The notes under the pieces are model-generated. The model did not search any database and was not told where the DNA came from. It saw only the letters and a list, made by a program, of their open reading frames with translations. The translations under genes and the position numbers were made by a program. DNA of 64,000 bases from UBA7236 sp036734545 (GTDB taxonomy: Bacteria > Bacteroidota > Bacteroidia > Chitinophagales > BACL12): assembly GCA_036734545.1 (NCBI GenBank), contig DAIMYJ010000002.1, positions 1-64,000 on the forward strand, read 5' to 3'. Shown here piece after piece: positions 41,701 through 54,329 of this stretch; position 1 is the stretch's first letter, and each line of letters begins with the position of its first letter.

Positions 41701-42586
41701 TTATACCAATGTGGATCCGTATAACTGGACCGGTGAAGCAGAAACCGATGATACCGTGCGCATGATGCTGCACAACTATGGTATCAAGGTGAACGAGGAA
41801 CTGGGCCGTTACAAGCGCGAGAAATTCAATATCAGTGTAGGTGATGAATTACCTACCGGCGTATTGAAGCTGGCAAAAGTATTCATCGCCAACAAGCGTA
41901 AACTGCGCGTGGGTGATAAGCTTGCCGGTCGCCATGGTAACAAAGGTATCGTTGCCCGTATCGTGCGTCAGGAAGACATGCCGTTCCTCGAGGACGGAAC
42001 GCCGGTGGATATCGTACTGAATCCGCTGGGTGTACCTTCCCGTATGAACCTCGGTCAGATCTATGAGACCGTATTGGGCTGGGCCGGTCAGAAGCTGGGT
42101 GTGAAGTTTGCCACCCCGATCTTCGACGGCGCTACCCTGGCCGAGATCGACGAGCAGATCGCCAAGGCAGAACTGCCGAAACTGGGATCAACGTATCTGT
42201 TCGACGGTGAGACCGGTGACCGCTTCCATCAGAAAGCCACGGTTGGTGTGATCTATATGATCAAGCTGAACCACATGGTGGATGATAAGATGCACGCACG
42301 TTCTATCGGACCATACTCGCTCATCACACAGCAGCCGCTGGGTGGTAAGGCACAGTTCGGTGGTCAGCGTTTTGGTGAAATGGAGGTTTGGGCACTCGAA
42401 GCATATGGTGCATCCAATATCCTGCAGGAATTACTGACGGTGAAATCAGATGATATCATCGGACGTGCCAAGACGTATGAGGCGATCGTGAAAGGCGAGA
42501 ATCTGCCTACACCGCAGATACCCGAGTCCTTTAACGTACTCGTGCATGAATTGCGCGGTCTTGCGCTTGACCTGAAGTTTGAATAA
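38765..42586 (+). CDS. rpoB: DNA-directed RNA polymerase subunit beta
   Basis: This 1273-aa core subunit has the length typical of Bacteroidota. The rifampicin-pocket region reads FFGTSQLSQFLDQVNPLAEI, then THKRRISALGPGGLSRERAG, keeping the Asp, His and Ser positions that are mutated in common resistance. The downstream block RLCTIETPEGPNIGLI is intact. The C-terminal clamp segment GKAQFGGQRFGEMEVWALEA is also present. It starts 115 bp after rplL, behind the twin palindromes, and rpoC follows 31 bp later. Confidence 0.98.
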   Translation: MPKSTATIRRPERINFGKTKKADTYPDLLDIQVKSFKDFFQLETTPENRTSEGLYRVFTENFPITDARNIFVLEFLDYFVDPPRYSMEECMERGLTYSVPLKAKLRLSCNDEEHIDFQTIVQDVFLGNIPYMTPKGTFIINGAERIVVSQLHRSPGVFFGQSIHPNGTKIYSARVIPFKGAWMEFATDINNVMYAYIDRKKKFPVTTLLRAIGYDTDKDILELFGLAEEVKADDKTLRKHIGRKLAARVLKTWREDFVDEDTGEVVSIERNEVILERDTVLTDDNISLIIETGAPKVILTRDDVTVDYGIILNTLQKDVSNSELEAVQHIYRQLRGAEPPDDETARGIIEKLFFSDKRYDLGEVGRYKINQKLGHHHIPIDTKVLTKEDIISIIRYLVELSNNKAEIDDIDHLSNRRVRTVGEQLYAQFGVGLARMARTIRERMNVRDNEVFTPIELINARTLSSVINSFFGTSQLSQFLDQVNPLAEITHKRRISALGPGGLSRERAGFEVRDVHYSHYGRLCTIETPEGPNIGLISTLCVHAKINKMGFIETPYRRVENGKVEVKGEITYLNADEEDRYVIAQSNVPLDEKGKFLQTKIKGRQQGEFMEFEPEQVEYMDVAPNQIVGVSASLIPFLEHDDANRALMGSNMQRQAVPLLRPQSPVVGTGLEEKVASDSKMLINAEGNGVVEYVDANEIIIRYDRNENDQLVSFEDSRKVYKLRKFKKTNQSTCINLKPIVVKGQRVAEGQVLCEGYGTQGGELALGTNLKVAFMPWKGYNFEDAIVISERVVQEDIFTSIQIEEFELEVRDTKLGEEELTSDIPNVSEEATKDLDANGIIRLGAHVKEGDILIGKITPKGETDPTPEEKLLRAIFGDKAGDVKDASLKVPPSIEGTVIDKKLFARAKKDKNAKAREKIALEKLEKEHARALDELRTILIDKLSVVLKDKKTPGIKSLYKEEMVPSKTKFTNKVLEGINYTNVDPYNWTGEAETDDTVRMMLHNYGIKVNEELGRYKREKFNISVGDELPTGVLKLAKVFIANKRKLRVGDKLAGRHGNKGIVARIVRQEDMPFLEDGTPVDIVLNPLGVPSRMNLGQIYETVLGWAGQKLGVKFATPIFDGATLAEIDEQIAKAELPKLGSTYLFDGETGDRFHQKATVGVIYMIKLNHMVDDKMHARSIGPYSLITQQPLGGKAQFGGQRFGEMEVWALEAYGASNILQELLTVKSDDIIGRAKTYEAIVKGENLPTPQIPESFNVLVHELRGLALDLKFE

Positions 42587-42617
42587 TTCAGTTTCATAGT
42601 AAAAACATCATCAGCAT

Positions 42618-46943
<4,326 letters not shown>

Positions 46944-46962
46944 TTACTGTTCACCATATTGA

Positions 46963-46995
46963 AAGAGGTTGCCAAAAGCAACCTCTTTTTTTTTG
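46963..46995 (+). terminator. Terminator of the rpoBC operon
   Basis: AAAGAGGTTGC (46963-46973) pairs with GCAACCTCTTT (46979-46989) across a 5-nt loop, followed by a run of T. It lies about 20 bp past the rpoC stop. Confidence 0.92.
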
Positions 46996-47057
46996 TGCAT
47001 TTAATTCCGGGTCGAATTTCCGGGTGGGCGCCCGATCAACAGTTCACTATGAACCGT

Positions 47058-48731
47058 TCAATTTTCGTACAGGGTCTTTTCGAGTTTTGCATCATGCCCA
47101 TAAATATCCCTGCTGAAGTGCAGACTGCCGTCTTCATCTACACGTGCAGTGAAATACACGATGAATACGGGTATTTTTTCCTGCAGCCGGACAAAGGTTT
47201 CTTTTCCTGAGTAATACAATGAATCGATGATCTCTCGGGTATAGGTAGAGTTATTGCGCAGCAGGTAGTAGGCAAGTTCTTTGGGCTTTTCGAGGCGTAT
47301 GCACCCGTGGCTAAAGCCGCGCGCTTCGCGTTGAAATAATTCGCGTGATGGGGTATCATGGAAATAAATACTGTGTTCATTCGGGAAAAGGAATTTCACC
47401 CACCCGAGCGCACACCCGCCGCCCGGTCGCTGACGCAGTGTGTAAGGCATGGTGGTGAGTTTGTTCCAGTCGACCTTCGAAACATCTATCGTTTTCCCGG
47501 TTGCGGGATTGAACGCTTCCATATTTTCTTTTTGCAAATAGCCGGCATCCTTTTTCAGCGCAGGTAGTATCTCATTATTTAAAATGCTCGCCGGCGGTAT
47601 CCAGTACGGACTGAATACGATGTATTCCAGTTCGTCGTTGAAAATGGTCGTGCCGGTAGAAGCTTTACCCACTACCACACGCATTTTCCAGGCCAGTGTA
47701 TCGGCTGCATAGATGCGCATGGTGTATTCTGGGATATTCACCATGATATATTCACCTTGAGGCACCTGCGGCAGCCATCGGCATCGCTCCATATTGATGG
47801 CGATCTGTCGGGCTCTGGTAGCCGGAGAACAATTGATCTCACGGAAGAATTTTTCCCCCATCACGCCATCAGCGGTAAGGCCATGCCGGTCCTGAAATAA
47901 TTGCACACCGATCATGGTAACGCTGTCATAGAGCTCGGTGCTGTCGGCCTGTATCAGGTCACCAAGCAGCACCAATCGGTTCTTGATCTCACGGATAACG
48001 GGATACGATTCGCCGGGCTTGATGGAACGCGCACCTTCCGGCAGATACAGGGAATCCCACGCTGCATGCTCCAGCGTACGGTATTTTTTTAGTGCTGCTT
48101 TTAACAGCGCATACTGCTGATATTGTGGTTCCAACCGGGTAAAGTCCGTGCTGGCACCGCTGAGTATGGAGTCGAGGATCGAAACGGAAGGAACCGTTTT
48201 TCTCTTGATATACCAATCCAGCGAACGTGTGGTCTTTTCACTCAGGCCATACCATACCTTTTGTGCGTACACGAAAAATTCGGCTGTAAGCAGCAGTTCT
48301 ACTTCGCGTAATAGTTCGGTTTGGCCGGCATAGGTGAATCCGGGTTCTGCGATGGCCGTATATTGTTTGCGCAGGGCAGAATAATACAATACGGAATCCC
48401 GCAGACCTTCCTCATCAAAATGTTCCAGTTGTTCAATGAAATGTCCGGCTTGTTCTATGATACCGTAGGTGTTAAACCAGGCAGCGCGATATGTCCGTGC
48501 CCGATAGAAGGTATACATTTCCTCCGCATGATAATTTAACAGGGGATATTGTGCAAGGAAAGCGGCGATCTGCGCGGAGTCTACATAGAGGGTATCCATC
48601 ACCTCGACCATCACCGGATCGCCGTTGGTTTCCGGTGGAGCAGCCGGTGCGGCATCCTGTTGTTTGCATCCGCTAAAGGTCAGGATGGCCATCAGGCACA
48701 GAAGGAAAACATGTGTGCTACCGGCTTTCAT
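47058..48731 (-). CDS. L,D-transpeptidase, YcbB-type lipoprotein
   Basis: This 557-aa protein has a lipoprotein signal (LTFSGC, Cys22). Envelope enzymes of this type make 3-3 peptidoglycan cross-links or attach protein to peptidoglycan. After an N-terminal region lies a peptidoglycan-binding-like segment (AVIREIKNRLVLLGDL...FQDRHGLTADGVMG), then the YkuD catalytic domain. That domain has the motif HDTPS and the active site S474-H-G-C477 in RGFSHGCIRL. The VKFLFPNEHSIYFHD stretch is typical of the YcbB subgroup. It is transcribed towards rpoC and divergent from the DUF3467 gene. The C-terminal tail beyond the catalytic domain (about 55 residues) is longer than I expect. Confidence 0.92.
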   Translation of the reverse strand: MKAGSTHVFLLCLMAILTFSGCKQQDAAPAAPPETNGDPVMVEVMDTLYVDSAQIAAFLAQYPLLNYHAEEMYTFYRARTYRAAWFNTYGIIEQAGHFIEQLEHFDEEGLRDSVLYYSALRKQYTAIAEPGFTYAGQTELLREVELLLTAEFFVYAQKVWYGLSEKTTRSLDWYIKRKTVPSVSILDSILSGASTDFTRLEPQYQQYALLKAALKKYRTLEHAAWDSLYLPEGARSIKPGESYPVIREIKNRLVLLGDLIQADSTELYDSVTMIGVQLFQDRHGLTADGVMGEKFFREINCSPATRARQIAINMERCRWLPQVPQGEYIMVNIPEYTMRIYAADTLAWKMRVVVGKASTGTTIFNDELEYIVFSPYWIPPASILNNEILPALKKDAGYLQKENMEAFNPATGKTIDVSKVDWNKLTTMPYTLRQRPGGGCALGWVKFLFPNEHSIYFHDTPSRELFQREARGFSHGCIRLEKPKELAYYLLRNNSTYTREIIDSLYYSGKETFVRLQEKIPVFIVYFTARVDEDGSLHFSRDIYGHDAKLEKTLYEN

Positions 48732-48808
48732 GTGCTAGGTGATACGAAGTTCGGGCAATATTTCGAATTGCTGGTAAATTCGGGTACTTTTACAAAAAAC
48801 AATGTCTT

Positions 48809-49120
48809 ATGAGCGAACAGAAAGACAAGAACCAATTAAATATTGAGTTGACCGAGGAAATAGCGGAAGGTATTTATTCCAATCTGGCGATCATCACCCA
48901 CAGCAGCGCCGAGATCGTGATCGATTTCATTCGGGTAATGCCCGGCGTGCCCAAGGCTAAGGTCAAGAGCCGCATCCTGATGACACCACAGCATGCCAAG
49001 CGATTGTTACGCGCATTGGCGGATAATATCAACAAGTATGAATCGGCCCATGGTGATATTCACGACAACGAAGGGTTTGGCGGTATTCCCATGAATTTCG
49101 GGCCTACGGCAAAGGCCTGA
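48809..49120 (+). CDS. DUF3467 protein
   Basis: This 103-aa protein matches the DUF3467 family: NQLNIELTEEIAEGIYSNLAIITHSSAEIVIDFIRVMPG, then AKVKSRILMTPQHAKRLLRALADNI. The function is unknown; members are small cytosolic proteins widespread in Bacteroidota and often located near rpoC. Here the L,D-transpeptidase gene on the opposite strand separates it from rpoC. It lies 7 bp before a glycosyltransferase, and the three genes 48809-51010 form one operon. Confidence 0.88.
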   Translation: MSEQKDKNQLNIELTEEIAEGIYSNLAIITHSSAEIVIDFIRVMPGVPKAKVKSRILMTPQHAKRLLRALADNINKYESAHGDIHDNEGFGGIPMNFGPTAKA

Positions 49121-49127
49121 CCACCTT

Positions 49128-49880
49128 ATGGCAGCCGCACCGCAATTATCGGTGGTAAGTCCGGTATACCAGAGCGCAGCCAACCTGCCTGTTCTGGTGA
49201 GCCGGATATTGGATGCTGTATCGTTGCGGCGGATACACTGCGAGATCCTGTTGGTAGATGATGGCAGCACCGATACCGGCTGGGAGGTCATTCGTTCACT
49301 CGCACAAGCGCATCCGCAGGTAAAAGGTATCCGACTGGACAGAAACTACGGTCAGCACTCCGCTATACGGGCAGGCCTGATGCATGCAACGGGCACATTG
49401 GTTGTGGTGATGGATTGCGACCTGCAGGACCCGCCCGAGGCCATTCCGGCATTTTTAGATGCCCTAAAGGAAGATGTAGATGCGGTTTTTGCGCGACGCA
49501 TCAAACAGTATGACACGGCATGGCAACGAACGCTGTCTCATCTTTTTTATCGACTCCTCTCGCGCCTTACACGTATTCCTATGGACGGTTCAGTGGCCAA
49601 CTTCGGATTGTATCGCCGGGCGGTGATCAGGGCTATGTTGGATGACCGTTCCGGAAAATTTTTTTTCTTTCCCCTGAACGTGCGTCGCTATGCCCGGCGC
49701 GCTGTGCATGTGCCCGTGGAACACGCGAGGCGGCATGCCGGCAGTTCGGCTTATGATATACGTCGGGCCGGAGCCCTCGCTTTGCGGATATTGATCTCTC
49801 AATCGTTTTTATACTACTTTTATGTGAGTAGAAGCGACAATTTTCAGGTAAGCGAAATAACAGAAGAGACTGCTGCATGA
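49128..49880 (+). CDS. Family 2 glycosyltransferase (soluble, DPM1/ArnC-like)
   Basis: This 250-aa protein has a GT-A fold with LSVVSPVYQSAANL at the N-terminus, LLVDDGSTDTGWEV, and the metal/donor motif MDCDLQDPPEAI at about 90-101. Unlike the GT2 at 6973-7929 it has no C-terminal membrane helices. It is similar in its first 150 residues to polyprenyl-phosphate glycosyltransferases. Its stop overlaps the start of the transaminase gene (ATGA at 49877), which suggests both act on the same sugar pathway, for example on a 4-amino-sugar nucleotide. Confidence 0.88.
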   Translation: MAAAPQLSVVSPVYQSAANLPVLVSRILDAVSLRRIHCEILLVDDGSTDTGWEVIRSLAQAHPQVKGIRLDRNYGQHSAIRAGLMHATGTLVVVMDCDLQDPPEAIPAFLDALKEDVDAVFARRIKQYDTAWQRTLSHLFYRLLSRLTRIPMDGSVANFGLYRRAVIRAMLDDRSGKFFFFPLNVRRYARRAVHVPVEHARRHAGSSAYDIRRAGALALRILISQSFLYYFYVSRSDNFQVSEITEETAA

Positions 49881-51010
49881 TACCATTTAACAGGCCATCG
49901 ATGGTTGGCCGTGAACTGGAATATATTCAGGCGGCCATTGAAGCAGGTCATTTGTCCGGCAATGGTATGTTCACGGCGCAATGTCATCAATACTTTGAAC
50001 AACACTTCGGCTTTCCGCAGGTATTGCTCACGCACAGCGCCACTGCGGCCCTGGAGATGGCCGCCCTGCTCCTGCAGATACAGACAGGTGATGAAGTGAT
50101 CCTGCCCGCATACACGCATGTATCCACGGCCAATGCTTTCGCCCTCCGCGGAGCAAAGCTCGTGTTTGCCGATTCCCTGCCCGATCATCCGAACATGGAT
50201 ACCTCGAAGCTCGAGGATCTGATCACTGATAAGACCAAGGTGATCGTTGTAGTGCATTATGGCGGCCATACAGCTGATATGGGAGCGATTCTGGATCTCA
50301 GTATCCGGCATCGATTGTTCATCGTGGAGGATGCTGCTGCCGCGCTGGGTGCACGATATCGCGGAATTCCGGTAGGCACCATCGGGCACCTCGCCGCCTT
50401 TTCGTTCCATGAGACCAAAAATCTGCACTGCGGAGAGGGGGGTATGCTCGCCGTCAATGATGAGCGGTTTTTACAACGCGCAGAAGTGATCTGGGAGAAA
50501 GGCACTGACCGGGTGGCGATGGCCCGGGGAGAGGTTCAGCACTACGGCTGGAAGGAACTCGGATCCTCATTTTTACCTTCAGAACTCAATGCGGCCTACC
50601 TGCTTGCCCAGGCTGAGCAGATCATGTCGATCCAATTGCATAGGCGGGGGCTCTGGGAGCTTTATGCCGCCTTGCTGTCGGAAGGAGAGCGGAAAGGGTG
50701 GTATGACCTCCTGCCGGCCGATGGGCACGGAGACCATAATTATCACCTCATGGCGCTGGTGTGCAGGTCGGAGAAGGATAGGGAAGGGCTGAGGTCCTTC
50801 CTTGACAAACGGGGTATTATGGCCGTATCCCATTACAGATCGCTGCATCGCTCAGATTACTTTCACCTGCAGCATGACGGGCGTGAACTGCCCAATAGTG
50901 ACCGTTTTGAGGCCTGTCTGCTCCGTTTACCCCTGTTCCACGACCTCACCGAAACCCAGGTGGAGGCAATAGCCGGGGCGGTAAAAGCGTTTTACACCCA
51001 AAGTACCTGA
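49877..51010 (+). CDS. RffA/WecE-like sugar-nucleotide aminotransferase (DegT/DnrJ/EryC1 family)
   Basis: This 377-aa PLP enzyme most resembles RffA (dTDP-4-amino-4,6-dideoxygalactose transaminase): MIPFNRPSMVGRELEYIQAA, LLTHSATAALEMAALLLQI, GDEVILPAYTHVSTANAFAL and VVHYGGH. The PLP lysine is Lys181 in FSFHETKNLHCGEGG. The C-terminal segment IMAVSHYRSLHRS is the RffA form. The likely product is a 4-amino-4,6-dideoxy sugar nucleotide used for a surface glycan. No dTDP-glucose dehydratase is nearby, so the substrate is inferred from similarity. It ends the DUF3467-GT2-transaminase operon. Confidence 0.88.
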   Translation: MIPFNRPSMVGRELEYIQAAIEAGHLSGNGMFTAQCHQYFEQHFGFPQVLLTHSATAALEMAALLLQIQTGDEVILPAYTHVSTANAFALRGAKLVFADSLPDHPNMDTSKLEDLITDKTKVIVVVHYGGHTADMGAILDLSIRHRLFIVEDAAAALGARYRGIPVGTIGHLAAFSFHETKNLHCGEGGMLAVNDERFLQRAEVIWEKGTDRVAMARGEVQHYGWKELGSSFLPSELNAAYLLAQAEQIMSIQLHRRGLWELYAALLSEGERKGWYDLLPADGHGDHNYHLMALVCRSEKDREGLRSFLDKRGIMAVSHYRSLHRSDYFHLQHDGRELPNSDRFEACLLRLPLFHDLTETQVEAIAGAVKAFYTQST

Positions 51011-51047
51011 GAATTAACCTAATGTAAATTCTATCCGGGGACGCCGG

Positions 51048-51055
51048 TAATTTTG
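51048..51055 (+). promoter_or_regulatory. Bacteroidota -7 element (TAATTTTG) for the DUF6089-like gene
   Basis: This exact TAnnTTTG match lies 53 bp before the ATG at 51109. No clear -33 element is seen. Confidence 0.45.
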
Positions 51056-51108
51056 ATTTTGTTAAAAAAATTATGATTTTCGTAGTCCCCTAGCTGAATT
51101 GCGACCAC

Positions 51109-52041
51109 ATGCTCAAAAAGGTATTGACGACAGTTTGTTCGACAGGCCTTGTGTTGCTGTTGCTCACCACACACACACAAGCACAGCCCATAACGCTCTC
51201 GCGTGAATTTGGGGCTAATCTGGGCTTTTCCAGCTTTTTGGGGGATCTGGGTGGTTCCAACGATATCGGCCGACCCTTCTTTTGGGATATCGATCCGGAA
51301 GTTACCCGTCCGGCCCTCGGAATTGTTTTCAGACAGGAGATCATTCCCAGAACCGCTTTCCGTTTCAACGCGTATGCCAGTATGCTGCGCGCCAATGATG
51401 CACTGACCCAGAATGAGTGGCGCAATTGGCGTAACGCCAGCATGCGCACTCCCATTGTGGAAGTGTCCGGTATGATCGAATTGAGTGCGAATCGATTTAC
51501 CGGGATGCGGAAGAAGCGCTGGACGCCTTATATCTATGGTGGCGTGGGCGGATTTTATTTTAATCCGCAGGCACAATACAATGGCGAATGGGTGGATCTG
51601 CAGCCGCTGGGTACGGAGGGACAGGGTTTACCTGAATATCCTGATCGTAAAAAGTATTCACGTATTGCCGTTTGCTTTCCGGTTGGTGCCGGATTCAGGG
51701 TGCTGACCTATAATAACTGGGTAATGGGATTTGAAATGGCCGCCCGTTTCACAACCACGGATTATATCGATGACGTAAGTTCATACTATCCTAACCCGGA
51801 TTATTATTATCTGCATTATGATCTGGAAACAGCAGCGATGGCTGCTGCATTGTCAAACCCTGCCGTATTGCCTCCGCCGGTTGACAGTCCGCTTTGGGGA
51901 GCTCCGGAAACACTGAAGGGAGACCCATCGAATAATGACAGTTATATTTTTGGCGGCATGCTCACCTTTACCTATCACATGGAATTCAAGCGTAAGGTGA
52001 ACAATATTCGTTGTTATTTCAACGATGAAAGTAAGCGCTGA
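51109..52041 (+). CDS. Outer-membrane beta-barrel protein (DUF6089-like)
   Basis: This 310-aa protein has a signal peptide (about 1-25, ending TQAQ) and amphipathic strands throughout: REFGANLGFSSFLGDLGG, PALGIVFRQEIIPRTAFRFNAYASML, PYIYGGVGGFYFNP and NWVMGFEMAARFTTTDYIDDV. The N-terminal glycine-rich segment and the overall pattern fit the DUF6089 outer-membrane family of Bacteroidota; function unknown. A surface loop rich in Pro and Tyr (YYPNPDYYY) is probable. It is transcribed alone and converges on aroE with no terminator seen in the 9-bp gap. Confidence 0.75.
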   Translation: MLKKVLTTVCSTGLVLLLLTTHTQAQPITLSREFGANLGFSSFLGDLGGSNDIGRPFFWDIDPEVTRPALGIVFRQEIIPRTAFRFNAYASMLRANDALTQNEWRNWRNASMRTPIVEVSGMIELSANRFTGMRKKRWTPYIYGGVGGFYFNPQAQYNGEWVDLQPLGTEGQGLPEYPDRKKYSRIAVCFPVGAGFRVLTYNNWVMGFEMAARFTTTDYIDDVSSYYPNPDYYYLHYDLETAAMAAALSNPAVLPPPVDSPLWGAPETLKGDPSNNDSYIFGGMLTFTYHMEFKRKVNNIRCYFNDESKR

Positions 52042-52050
52042 TACCGGTTG

Positions 52051-52824
52051 TTATTCTGCGACTCCGGTTTGACCTTCCTCTGAATCTTCTTCCATTTCAT
52101 TCCAGATGTCCCAGGCATATTCAGCCTGCAGTTGCAGCATGGCATATCCATTGGACACCTTCGCACCCTGTGCACGTCCTTTTTGCATAAAGACCGTTTC
52201 GGCGGGATTGTAGATCAGGTCGAAAAGCAGGTGATCGGGGGAAATATGTTCGTAAGGCAGCGGCGGAAAATCTTCTATATGCGGATGCATGCCCAGCGGT
52301 GTAGTGTTGATGATCAGTGTATGTGCACGCATCATTTCGGCTGTTATATCCGCATAACTGATGGCGTATTTGCCGGCAGTACGTGAAACGATAGTGGCAG
52401 CTATACCTAATTCCTGCAGGGCATACAATACGGCCTTGGAAGCACCTCCTGTTCCCAGTACCAGCGCCCGGGTGTGCTGACGCAGCAGCAGTGGCTTCAG
52501 CGCATCGCGAAAACCGGCATGATCCGTATTGAATCCGATACGCTGGATCTCGTCGATGCGAATACAATTCACTGCACCGATCTTCTGGGCAATAGGATCC
52601 AGACCGTCGAGATATTCGATAACGGATTCTTTGTAGGGAATGGTCACATTGAGTCCGCGCAGATCCTTCTGCACCTCGAACAGCAATCTGACATCTTCGA
52701 TATTCTCCAGCGGGAACAATTCGTAACTGCAACCGGTGATGCCTTCGCGCTCAAATTTTTGTGCAAAATATTTTTCCGAGAAGGAGTGACTCAGCGGATA
52801 ACCGATCAGCCCGAATTTTCTCAT
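52051..52824 (-). CDS. aroE: Shikimate dehydrogenase
   Basis: This enzyme reduces 3-dehydroshikimate to shikimate with NADPH in aromatic amino acid synthesis. The 257-aa length is slightly short but normal. Shikimate-binding Ser12 and Ser14 are in LSHSFS, the catalytic pair is Lys65 (NVTIPYKESV) and Asp101 (NTDHAGF), and the NADP glycine motif is LGTGGASKAV. The start overlaps the upstream DedA gene by ATGA (52821-52824). It is the last gene of the phosphosulfolactate synthase-DedA-aroE operon. The acidic C-terminal tail (EEDSEEGQTGVAE) is extra. Confidence 0.95.
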   Translation of the reverse strand: MRKFGLIGYPLSHSFSEKYFAQKFEREGITGCSYELFPLENIEDVRLLFEVQKDLRGLNVTIPYKESVIEYLDGLDPIAQKIGAVNCIRIDEIQRIGFNTDHAGFRDALKPLLLRQHTRALVLGTGGASKAVLYALQELGIAATIVSRTAGKYAISYADITAEMMRAHTLIINTTPLGMHPHIEDFPPLPYEHISPDHLLFDLIYNPAETVFMQKGRAQGAKVSNGYAMLQLQAEYAWDIWNEMEEDSEEGQTGVAE

Positions 52825-53480
52825 GACTGCGCAGCGTTTTTACTTTTGCGGGAGCGGTACATCTCGATGAAGATCGGCAGCACTGAGATCAGGATGATGG
52901 CGAGTACCACGGTCTCGAAGTTCTCTTTGACAAACGGATTTTGTCCGAATACAAATCCCAGCACGGTGATGGAAGGAATCCATAAGACCGCACCGATAAC
53001 ATTATAACTGAAGAATTTTTTATAGGTCATGGTGCCCATACCTGCCACAAAGGGGGCGATGGTGCGCACAATAGGCACGAAGCGAGCCAATACAATGGTT
53101 TTGGCGCCATACTTCTCATAAAAAGCATGGGTCTTGTCCAGGTGTTCTTTTTTTAGGATCGGTTTACCCCTGAACTTCAGTTTAAGTGCATGTTCGCCAA
53201 AGTACTTGCCAATAAAATAATTACTGGCATCACCCAGCACGGCGGCGACGAACAGCAATGGAATAAGGAACCAGATATTCAGTGCACCGATCGCGCAGAA
53301 GGTGCCGGCAGCGAACAAAAGGGAGTCGCCGGGCAGCCATGGCCAAATCACGATACCGGTTTCAATGAAAATGATGGCGAATAGGATCAGGTAGATCCAA
53401 TTTTGATACTGGTCTATCCATGCAGCCAGATATTGATCCAGGTGCAGGAAAGTATCGATGAACGAATGAATAAGATCCAT
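52821..53480 (-). CDS. DedA/VTT-family membrane protein
   Basis: This 219-aa protein of the DedA (VTT) family acts as a membrane lipid transporter or scramblase, with flippase activity shown for some bacterial members. It shows the signature: a reentrant region with FIETGIVIWPWLPGDSLLFAAG, the GD motif in AVLGDASNYFIGKYFGE, and the Arg-rich ARFVPIVRTIAPFVAGMGTM. Four or five helices are visible. It is 9 bp downstream of the phosphosulfolactate synthase gene and overlaps aroE. Undecaprenyl phosphate or phosphatidylethanolamine are plausible cargoes by family, not by sequence. Confidence 0.9.
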   Translation of the reverse strand: MDLIHSFIDTFLHLDQYLAAWIDQYQNWIYLILFAIIFIETGIVIWPWLPGDSLLFAAGTFCAIGALNIWFLIPLLFVAAVLGDASNYFIGKYFGEHALKLKFRGKPILKKEHLDKTHAFYEKYGAKTIVLARFVPIVRTIAPFVAGMGTMTYKKFFSYNVIGAVLWIPSITVLGFVFGQNPFVKENFETVVLAIILISVLPIFIEMYRSRKSKNAAQS

Positions 53481-53489
53481 CCTCCGGAA

Positions 53490-54248
53490 TTATTTCAGGA
53501 AGTGATGGAAGGTGTCGCCACGCAAACCTAATCGCAGGGTTTCCAGCGGGATCACTTCGTTTGGCGGAATATTACCCAGGTTCACATTAGAGCCCAGCAG
53601 CTTGATGAAATAGACCTGCTGACCTTTGAGCGGCGCTTCCCAGATGATCTTCTCCTGGGGTACCTTGGTTAGGATCTCATCGATGAGGTCGCTGCGCACT
53701 TCGCCTTTGCTGTGATAGATGCCTACGGTGCCGCTTTCGCGTGCTTCGGCGATCACTTTGTAGCTGCCTGCCTCGATCTCTTTCTGCATGAGCTCGATCC
53801 ACTTGTAAGGAGCGAGGATCTTGTTCTCATCTTTGGAGCCCACCTCACTCAACACGGTCACGTGTTTGGAAAGTCGGCTGATATAGGCACACTTCTCATC
53901 ATGCTCAAGGTCGATGGAGCCATCACTCACCTCGGCATATTCCATCTTATAGGTATCGAGCAGCCGGAGATAGTCGTCGAACTGTCCGCGCACCAGAAAT
54001 GCTTCGAACAGTGTTCCACCAAAGTAGCACGGTATGCCGGCCTGCTTATAAACAGCGATCTTTTTTTCGATGTGTGGAGTTACGAATGCGGTACCGAATC
54101 CAAGCTTGATCAGATCGATATAGGGTTCGGAAACGGAAAGCATATCTTCTGCTTCCCGAACACTCAGGCCTTTGTCCATCACCATGGTAAGACCTTCTTT
54201 CCTGGGCTTCGCGGAGCGTTCAGGGAGTTGATTCAATGTAAAGTTCAT
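53490..54248 (-). CDS. comA: Phosphosulfolactate synthase (ComA family)
   Basis: This 252-aa TIM-barrel enzyme of the ComA family adds sulfite to phosphoenolpyruvate to form (R)-phospho-3-sulfolactate in methanogens (coenzyme M synthesis). Features are the N-terminal PRKEGLTMVMDKGLSVREAEDML, the barrel strands DLIKLGFGTAF and GIPCYFGGTLFE, and VTVLSEVGSKDENK with a Lys often invoked in catalysis. The C-terminal NVNLGNIPPNEVIPLETLRLGLRGDT is close to the archaeal form. Bacteroidota lack methanogenesis, so the product may feed sulfolactate or sulfonolipid-type metabolism; this is inference. It starts the operon with DedA and aroE. Confidence 0.85.
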   Translation of the reverse strand: MNFTLNQLPERSAKPRKEGLTMVMDKGLSVREAEDMLSVSEPYIDLIKLGFGTAFVTPHIEKKIAVYKQAGIPCYFGGTLFEAFLVRGQFDDYLRLLDTYKMEYAEVSDGSIDLEHDEKCAYISRLSKHVTVLSEVGSKDENKILAPYKWIELMQKEIEAGSYKVIAEARESGTVGIYHSKGEVRSDLIDEILTKVPQEKIIWEAPLKGQQVYFIKLLGSNVNLGNIPPNEVIPLETLRLGLRGDTFHHFLK

Positions 54249-54274
54249 TGATACTATTCAAATGGTAAACGCCG

Positions 54275-54282
54275 CAAAAATA
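54275..54282 (-). promoter_or_regulatory. Bacteroidota -7 element (TATTTTTG) for the comA-dedA-aroE operon
   Basis: This is an exact TAnnTTTG match on the minus strand, 26 bp before the comA ATG at 54248. No -33 element is visible. Confidence 0.5.
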
Positions 54283-54329
54283 CGCAAATACAGGCAGTTT
54301 TTACCGCTATTACGGCTCAGATGCAGATA

